Part shown: piece after piece, positions 1-5,826 of the stretch | Position numbering within the stretch: position 1 is the stretch's first letter | How the letters are laid out: each line of letters begins with the position of its first letter | Origin: Desulfobacteraceae bacterium | GTDB lineage: Bacteria > Desulfobacterota > Desulfobacteria > Desulfobacterales > Desulfobacteraceae | Assembly: GCA_022712835.1 (NCBI GenBank) | Contig: JAFLJU010000103.1 | Location: 1 to 11,422 of the forward strand | DNA: 11,422 nt | Reading direction: 5' to 3' | The notes under the pieces: model-generated | The model's input: only the letters and a program-made list of their open reading frames with translations | Told to the model about the DNA's origin: nothing | Database searches by the model: none | Made by a program: the position numbers and the translations under genes

Positions 1-2019
1 GTCACCCTCCAAGATATCACGGAGTTGATCCGTTCCCGGCAGGAGTCCCTGGCAGCAAACACCGCCAAAGCACAGTTTCTTTCAAATGTCAGCCACGAGG
101 TTAGAACCCCCATGAACCATGTTATGGGAATGATCGAACTGCTGCTCAATACCCGGTTGGATGATGAACAACAGGGGTTTGTGGATATTTTACAGAAAAG
201 CGCCGATTCCCTTATGGGGGTGCTCACGGATGTGTTGGATTATTCCAGGATTGAGGCGGGGAAGGTGGACTGTGAATGTATCGGGTTTGATTTAAGAACT
301 CTGGTTGAAAAGATAGAAACCCTTATGGCACCTAAATGTTTGGAAAAAGGACTGAAATTTAGTCTTTTTGTCCATCAATTTGTTCCCTCTTTGCTCCTGG
401 GGGACCCCGGGCGTTTGCGCCAGGTATTGAACAATATCTGTTCCAATGCCATTAAATTTACACAGACCGGTGGGGTCTCCCTTAGGATTGTTCTTGAAAA
501 GGATGATGATACCACGGCTACCATCCGGTTTGAAATTATGGATACTGGAATTGGCATTGCCCCTGATCAGACCCAGGCGATATTTGATTCATTTTCCCAG
601 GCAGATGGTTCTGCCACCCGGAAATTCGGGGGAACGGGTCTTGGGCTCAGCATTTCAGATAAATTGGTTCAGATGATGGGCGGTTCCATTCAGGTCGACA
701 GTGCGCCTGGCAAAGGGTCTCGCTTTTTTTTCATCCTGCTCTTTGAAAAACAGGCCCATGGGGTCCAAAGAGAGATGGTGGTTCCCATCTCTTTCCGGGA
801 CAAGAAAATTCTGGTGGTGGATGAAAATATCACGGATCGGCGGGTGCTTAAATCCTTTGTCCTGGATTGGGGCTGCTTGTATGATGATGCAAGTACCCAG
901 GAAACCGCCTTGGAAAAATTGATGTCCTCCAAATCTCAAGAATGTCCCTTTGACATTGTCTTGTTGAATATGGATCTGCCGGGAATGGGCAGTGAATCCC
1001 TGGTTGAAAAAATCAATGCCCTTCCCGGGACCGGGGATTTGCTGATGGTTATGCTGGCTTCTGTCGGGGAAAAGGGGGATGTGGAACGGCTTAAAAAAAT
1101 CGGGGTACATGGCTATCTTCCCAAGCCGATTAAACCCCAGGAACTCTATGATTGTATTGCCACCGGATTTGCTGTTAAAAATTTGGGGCAAGATGAGATG
1201 ATCACCCGCCATGTTCTGAGGGAAAATAAAAAACAGCATGTGAAAATTCTTTTGGTAGAGCCTGGACGGGTCAACCGGAAAATTGTTCTCAAAATTTGTG
1301 GGAAATCAGGCTATCGAATAAAGGCCAAAACTGAAACAAACCTGGCAATGGAAGCCTTTAAAACGGGACGATACAATTTGATTCTTCTGGATATGGATGC
1401 ACCCGATAGGCAGAAACTTATCCACGCCATCCGGCAGTATGAAAGACAAGGAAACAAAAGAGCGGTGTCCATTATCGTCATGACAGATCAATCCATAACG
1501 GTTAAATCCTTGGAAAATGAAAATTTTCCAGGGGCAAATGTGGCGGATTGCTTGTCAAAACCCTTGACCCCTGAACGGTTGTTGGCTTCAATCGAAACAT
1601 GGACCTGGAAGAATGAGGATTTTTTAAGAAACCATGTGGGGGGCTATTCCCGGATGAAATCCCAGAAAAAAAAGGGAATTGTTTTCAATATGAAGGCCGC
1701 CCTTGACCGGGCAATGGATGACAAAGCGTTTCTTGAAATGCTGGTAATTGAATTTGTGGGGTCTCTTCCCAATAGAATAGATGCCATCAGAAATGCCTCT
1801 TTGAAAAAAGATCTGAACGCCGTGATTATCACCGCCCAGTCTTTGAAGGGATCATCCGCTAATATGGGGGCGGACATGATCACTTCCGTGGCACAAGCCA
1901 TCGAAACCATGGGAGAAGAGGGGGATCTTAGTGTGGTTGAAAACAGGATTACGCAATTGGTCAATGAAGCAAGTGCCTTTAAAGAACATGTAACCACTAT
2001 CAAATGGGATGAGATATGA
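1..2019 (+). CDS. Hybrid histidine kinase (HisKA-HATPase-REC-REC-HPt), 5' end outside window
   Basis: This is a sensor kinase that would autophosphorylate on His and pass phosphate to Asp/His modules. The frame is open from base 1. The upstream residues VTLQDITE look like the end of a PAS domain, so the TTG at 25 is not the real start and the sensory part lies to the left. Numbering from that TTG, the H-box SHEVRTPMN has its His at residue 24 (bases 94-96). The HATPase domain has the N-box NNICSNAIKFT, G1 DTGIGI, F-box and G2 GGTGLGLS, all intact. Receiver 1 (about 261-380) has the acidic pair D266/E267 and K367, but N315 replaces the phospho-Asp and A345 replaces the usual Thr/Ser. Receiver 2 (about 408-525) keeps D456, T487 and K512, but E412-P413 stands where two acidic residues belong. 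The C-terminal HPt (about 555-655) has TAQSLKGSSANMGA, with Gln605 where the phosphorylated His should be. The core kinase is probably active and the internal relay probably is not. The last codon overlaps the next gene by ATGA. The substrate and signal are unknown. Confidence 0.93.
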   Translation, partial: VTLQDITELIRSRQESLAANTAKAQFLSNVSHEVRTPMNHVMGMIELLLNTRLDDEQQGFVDILQKSADSLMGVLTDVLDYSRIEAGKVDCECIGFDLRTLVEKIETLMAPKCLEKGLKFSLFVHQFVPSLLLGDPGRLRQVLNNICSNAIKFTQTGGVSLRIVLEKDDDTTATIRFEIMDTGIGIAPDQTQAIFDSFSQADGSATRKFGGTGLGLSISDKLVQMMGGSIQVDSAPGKGSRFFFILLFEKQAHGVQREMVVPISFRDKKILVVDENITDRRVLKSFVLDWGCLYDDASTQETALEKLMSSKSQECPFDIVLLNMDLPGMGSESLVEKINALPGTGDLLMVMLASVGEKGDVERLKKIGVHGYLPKPIKPQELYDCIATGFAVKNLGQDEMITRHVLRENKKQHVKILLVEPGRVNRKIVLKICGKSGYRIKAKTETNLAMEAFKTGRYNLILLDMDAPDRQKLIHAIRQYERQGNKRAVSIIVMTDQSITVKSLENENFPGANVADCLSKPLTPERLLASIETWTWKNEDFLRNHVGGYSRMKSQKKKGIVFNMKAALDRAMDDKAFLEMLVIEFVGSLPNRIDAIRNASLKKDLNAVIITAQSLKGSSANMGADMITSVAQAIETMGEEGDLSVVENRITQLVNEASAFKEHVTTIKWDEI

Positions 2020-3290
2020 AAATACTGATTGCAGAGGATGATTTTGTTTCAAGACTTTTGGTTAAAAAAGTCGTCACAAAAATTGGACATGAGGTCATTG
2101 TCACTGAAAACGGGAAGCAGGCCTGGGAGGCATTTCAAGAACATGAACCCGACATGGTGATTTCCGACTGGATGATGCCGGAAATGGATGGGCTTGAACT
2201 TTGCAAAAGAATTCGAAGTTCCAATAAAAAAAACTATTCCTATATCATGCTGTTGACAGCTAAGGATAAAACAACCGACCTTGTGGAGGTCTTTGATGCC
2301 GGGGCGGATGATTATATTATCAAGCCTTTTAAACCAGATGAACTCAGATCCAGGATTAAAAGCGGGGAACGGATTTCAAGGTTGGAAAGTCAGCACTATG
2401 AACTCCAGGAAAACCTGTCCATAAAAAACAAAAAACTGGATGATGCCCTCCAAAATTTAAAGGCGACCCAGGCCCAGGCCATGCAGTCTGAAAAGATGGC
2501 CTCCATAGGTCAGCTGGCCGCCGGGGTGGCCCATGAAATCAATAATCCCATCGGGTTTGTGGGCAGTAATCTGGAGGCATTGTCCGATTATTTGACCGAT
2601 TATAATACCCTGCTGGGGCATTACCAGGTCATGGCAGCAGACTTAAGTAAGGGCGGGGCCGATAGTCTGGACCCAACGGTCACAGCTTTGTTAGAAAAAA
2701 TCAGTCAGTTTGAGAAAAAAATTGAAATCGACTACCTCAAGGAGGATATTCCGGATTTGCTTAAAGACTGCATTGAAGGGACCTCCCGTGTGGGGAAAAT
2801 TGTGGCGGATTTAAAGAATTTTGCCCACCCCGGAAATGACAAGCAGATGCTCATGGATATCAATAAAGGCCTTGAATCCACCCTGAATGTTGTGGCCAAT
2901 GAACTCAAATACAAAGCCATCGTGATAAGGGAGTTTGGAAATATTCCCTTGGTGGCGGCCTGGCCCCAGAAATTGAACCAGGTGTTTATGAATATTTTGG
3001 TCAATGCAGCCCAGGCCATTGTGGAAAAGGGTGAAATCCGTATTCAGACCTATGCCACGGGCCAGGATGTGAAAATTGCCATTTCCGATACCGGCTCGGG
3101 TATATCTCCTTCGAATCTTTCGAAGATTTTTGATCCCTTTTTTACCACCAAGGCCGTGGGCAAAGGGACCGGACTTGGCATGAACATCGCCTACAATATT
3201 ATTAAAGAACACAAGGGAATAATTGAGGCTTCAAGTGAAATCGGAAAGGGCACCTGTTTTACCATTACCCTGCCCGGCAAATCGGATTGA
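2016..3290 (+). CDS. Receiver-histidine kinase (REC-coiled coil-HisKA-HATPase), 424 aa
   Basis: This is a cytosolic two-component kinase with an N-terminal receiver and no membrane segment. Receiver (1-120): acidic E7/D8/D9, phospho-Asp D51 in [12 protein letters not shown]81 and K103 in IKPF, all canonical. A coiled coil (about 125-160) leads to the H-box [17 protein letters not shown] with phospho-His H173. The HATPase domain contains N-box [15 protein letters not shown]1 DTGSGI and G2 GKGTGLGM. The dimerisation helix region is enlarged (about 180-255) relative to a minimal HisKA, as in many NtrB-like kinases. Its ATG lies inside the stop of the hybrid kinase (ATGA), so the two are very likely translationally coupled and co-expressed. 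Inference: the hybrid kinase may phosphorylate this receiver in trans, replacing its own defective relay, and this kinase may then phosphorylate the receivers encoded on the facing strand. A specific named family member cannot be assigned from sequence alone. Confidence 0.95.
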   Translation: MKILIAEDDFVSRLLVKKVVTKIGHEVIVTENGKQAWEAFQEHEPDMVISDWMMPEMDGLELCKRIRSSNKKNYSYIMLLTAKDKTTDLVEVFDAGADDYIIKPFKPDELRSRIKSGERISRLESQHYELQENLSIKNKKLDDALQNLKATQAQAMQSEKMASIGQLAAGVAHEINNPIGFVGSNLEALSDYLTDYNTLLGHYQVMAADLSKGGADSLDPTVTALLEKISQFEKKIEIDYLKEDIPDLLKDCIEGTSRVGKIVADLKNFAHPGNDKQMLMDINKGLESTLNVVANELKYKAIVIREFGNIPLVAAWPQKLNQVFMNILVNAAQAIVEKGEIRIQTYATGQDVKIAISDTGSGISPSNLSKIFDPFFTTKAVGKGTGLGMNIAYNIIKEHKGIIEASSEIGKGTCFTITLPGKSD

Positions 3291-3305
3291 TGGTTGTCCT
3301 GAGGT

Positions 3306-5726
3306 TCAGTACGCACTTATTTTCATCTCATAAACATCTAATCCAAAGGTTTCTTCGGCATTCTTTTTTATCTCTATGATTCGGCACCTGGCGTCTGGGT
3401 TGTACAGGGTAATGGAGGTGTTGGGGCCAAATATCCGGGTGCCGGACCGGATCTCTTTGCCCACCTTCACCTGGGCCAGGGGTTTCTTTCTGTCCGTAAA
3501 TTCTATCAATCTATTTTTTTCGTCGGCCAGGCCTTGGTTTAGTTCTTCAAGCTGTTTGATTCTCGCTTGTTTTTGGGAAATTTCAAGGCCGATGGCATCC
3601 TGTCGTTCAAATTCACAAGTGATTTTTTCCTCTGCCTTTGCAGCATCGATTTTGAGTTGCTTTGCCACCTGTTTTACTTTTTGATAGGCCGCCATATTTC
3701 CCGAGGCCTTTAGATCGCCTATTTTGGTTTCAATCTTTCGTAACTCCAACTGGGCCCGGTCCTGTACATGAGCATGTTGAGATATCTCTCCATGGAGGGT
3801 TACATCCTCTTTTTCAAGGGTGGCGATCTCTTTTTTCAAAAGAGCTGCAGCCTCAAAATGGATCCGCATTTTTCCATCCACCAATGCCACCAACCGGTTG
3901 GTATGTTCATCCACCCCAACTGTCAGTTTTGCGGGACTGGAAGTGTCTGTCCCGATGTTTCCGGCATCTATGCCCATGTTAGCCGATATCTGGGAGGCAA
4001 TGATCACCCCATCGGTATTGATACAGGCACCTGAAAGATGGATAACAGAATCCATGATTTCCCGTTGAACAATGAGATCGCCAAAGGCATTGATTTTTGA
4101 ATTGTGGATATATTTGGCCTGGACCGATCCTTTGACATTGACCAGTTCCGCATCCACTATCCCTAAAGAGACGTTCAGGTCCCCGGTCAGGTCAATTTGG
4201 GCCCCTTCTATGGCCCTGGCTGTCAAAGAGGCACCTTTTACTTTGAAGCCTTGTTTGACAACCCCTTCCACCACCACATTGCCGTCAAAGATCACATCCC
4301 CTGTATCAAATCCTAGATCTCCTTTGATGATGAGTTCCGGGCAGATGGTCACCTTGCCCATGGCATCCAGATGGGGTTGGCCCTCAATTTCGGCATATAT
4401 TTTGTTACCATCCCCGGAGAGCCGGGTGCCGGGGCCTGATTCAAAGGCCCTGTCGATGGGCTCTCCCACCGGGATTTCCTGACCGGTTACATCAATGCCG
4501 GATTTACCCTTTTTCGAGGGGATTCTGGCTGCTAAAAAGGCATTTTTCTCCACAAAGGGGATTTCTCCCCTGTCCCTGAAATTGATGCTGCCATCTTCAT
4601 CCACCTTGCCAGCGTGGCGAAAATCAGTCGGAAAATGGTACTTGATGACGGTTTCTTGCGAAAGGACGGGTTTAAGTCCTTTCGCAACTACAAAGGGAGC
4701 ACTTTCCTGGGTGGCCGATGATAGCCAGGATTTGATGGCGATGTCATCTAAAATGCCATGGGTAATATGGTGGTAGAATAAATAATATTTGATGATGGTC
4801 AGATCTAAAACCTTCGGTCCCATGCGTTTGATCTGGATAAAGGCTTTGGAACTGTCCTTGGAAAGGGTTATTTGGAGGTGTTTATCCAGGTATTGTTGGA
4901 ATAGTTTTCCAAATAGGTCCATCCCCGCCCTATGGCTCTGGTGGAACAGCATCTGGATGGCGGGTATCAGCTTTTGGGAAAGGTCCGCCAAAAGATTTTC
5001 CTGGCCGGATCGATACACGACATCTTGGTAATACAAAGGCGTAAGCTTAATTGAATGGCGAAGGGCTGCCGTTTCAAGGATCTGCCTGACCTGATCGTTC
5101 ATCTTTAAGAATTGGGCACCAAATCCCCCGGAAGAAAATTCAATGGATTTTGCTTCCAGGATTTCTTTGAGTGACGGAATTTTATCAGGATTGACTGCCC
5201 CTTTTTCTATTTTTAGTTTTGATTCAAGAATTCGGATCTGTTTCCCACGATCTTCCATCTGGGCCAGATCAGACGCTTCCTGTTTCCTGAAATTGCTGGC
5301 AATCTGAAATAATTGTCTGTTCTGGCGTTGGGTGATTTTTTGCAGGTTTTTGAGTCTCAGGGCCGTAAGATATTGCTGACAGCAGTCTTCCACCTGGACG
5401 ATGAGGTCATGGTCATCAAAGTCAAGGGTGAGGCATGAATGGATCTGGGCTGTATTGACGGCTGCGACCATGGTTTCAATATACGCCGCATCTGCCATGA
5501 GAATACGAAGGGTGGACGGGGACGTCTCCCTCGCCTTTAACAGAATTTGGTCCCCTTTCATTTTCGGCATGGCATAGCTTGAGATGATGAGTGCATAGGG
5601 AGAGGAACTCGATTCCGAAAGAGCTGTGAGGCCGGCAGATGAGGTATCAAAACAATTCACTTCAAATCCCTTTACCGACAGGAGGGTTGCAAGCCTTGCT
5701 CTCACCGTATCCAAGGCTTCAATCAC
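3306..5726 (-). CDS. Degenerate receiver fused to FapA/DUF342 beta-helix protein, about 806-815 aa
   Basis: N-terminal receiver fold (about 1-115) without receiver chemistry: compared with the two genes upstream, the acidic pair is E-A, the phospho-Asp is Ser50 (LIISSYAMP against LIISDQRMP), the Thr is Ala78 and the catalytic Lys is Leu (IHSCLTLD against IHRYIAKP). Next come a coiled coil (about 120-180), a helical region, a FapA N-terminal-like domain (about 280-375), and the DUF342/FapA beta-helix (about 375-610) with repeating LxIxGDL / GDVIFDGNVVVEG patterns. A second coiled coil (about 620-745) and a short C-terminal beta domain follow. FapA in Vibrio affects flagellar assembly at the pole; the family is bactofilin/MinC-like and probably a self-associating scaffold. 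The GTG at 5726 encodes a Val inside the first beta strand (KILVIEA), so the true start must lie upstream. The frame is open only to 5765 and contains no ATG, GTG or TTG there. It is the last gene of a three-gene minus-strand unit, 60 or more bases after the previous stop. Confidence 0.88.
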   Translation of the reverse strand: MIEALDTVRARLATLLSVKGFEVNCFDTSSAGLTALSESSSSPYALIISSYAMPKMKGDQILLKARETSPSTLRILMADAAYIETMVAAVNTAQIHSCLTLDFDDHDLIVQVEDCCQQYLTALRLKNLQKITQRQNRQLFQIASNFRKQEASDLAQMEDRGKQIRILESKLKIEKGAVNPDKIPSLKEILEAKSIEFSSGGFGAQFLKMNDQVRQILETAALRHSIKLTPLYYQDVVYRSGQENLLADLSQKLIPAIQMLFHQSHRAGMDLFGKLFQQYLDKHLQITLSKDSSKAFIQIKRMGPKVLDLTIIKYYLFYHHITHGILDDIAIKSWLSSATQESAPFVVAKGLKPVLSQETVIKYHFPTDFRHAGKVDEDGSINFRDRGEIPFVEKNAFLAARIPSKKGKSGIDVTGQEIPVGEPIDRAFESGPGTRLSGDGNKIYAEIEGQPHLDAMGKVTICPELIIKGDLGFDTGDVIFDGNVVVEGVVKQGFKVKGASLTARAIEGAQIDLTGDLNVSLGIVDAELVNVKGSVQAKYIHNSKINAFGDLIVQREIMDSVIHLSGACINTDGVIIASQISANMGIDAGNIGTDTSSPAKLTVGVDEHTNRLVALVDGKMRIHFEAAALLKKEIATLEKEDVTLHGEISQHAHVQDRAQLELRKIETKIGDLKASGNMAAYQKVKQVAKQLKIDAAKAEEKITCEFERQDAIGLEISQKQARIKQLEELNQGLADEKNRLIEFTDRKKPLAQVKVGKEIRSGTRIFGPNTSITLYNPDARCRIIEIKKNAEETFGLDVYEMKISAY

Positions 5727-5761
5727 TAATATTTTAAGTGTATTCGTTTCGACGGGTGTGT

Positions 5762-5767
5762 CTCCCT
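5762..5767 (-). promoter_or_regulatory. Ribosome binding site AGGGAG without a normal start codon
   Basis: On the minus strand AGGGAG at 5767-5762 is followed after 8 bases by GTC (5753-5751), then GAA ACG AAT. The peptide from there (ETNTLKILVIEA) aligns without gaps to the start of the 960-residue paralog (ETQEYGILVVDD). The spacing is right for a start at the GTC position, where GTG would be expected. Either a rare start codon is used (ATA at 5732-5730 also lies in frame), or a base change or sequencing error removed a GTG. Confidence 0.5.
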
Positions 5768-5796
5768 ATTTCCACAGGTTCCAAGTTTACGGGCCC

Positions 5797-5819
5797 AGGT
5801 TAAAGAGTATAGGTTAAAG
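5797..5819. repeat. Short direct repeat AGGTTAAAG
   Basis: AGGTTAAAG occurs at 5797-5805 and again at 5811-5819, 14 bases apart. A related ATTAAAGG overlaps the stop of the next gene at about 5826-5833. On the minus strand this reads as three CTTTAA units between two co-directional genes. There is no hairpin with a T-run, so it is not a terminator. It could be a binding site or a local duplication. Confidence 0.4.
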
Positions 5820-5826
5820 GGCCACA

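Noticed and set aside
655..1239. Open frame of 194 codons on the minus strand inside the hybrid kinase
   Set aside because: It lies wholly antisense to conserved kinase and receiver motifs; its peptide has no domain pattern and no supported start.
3291..3310. Possible bidirectional terminator between the convergent genes
   Set aside because: CTGA-GGT-TCAG gives only a 4-base stem and there is no adjacent T-run on either strand.
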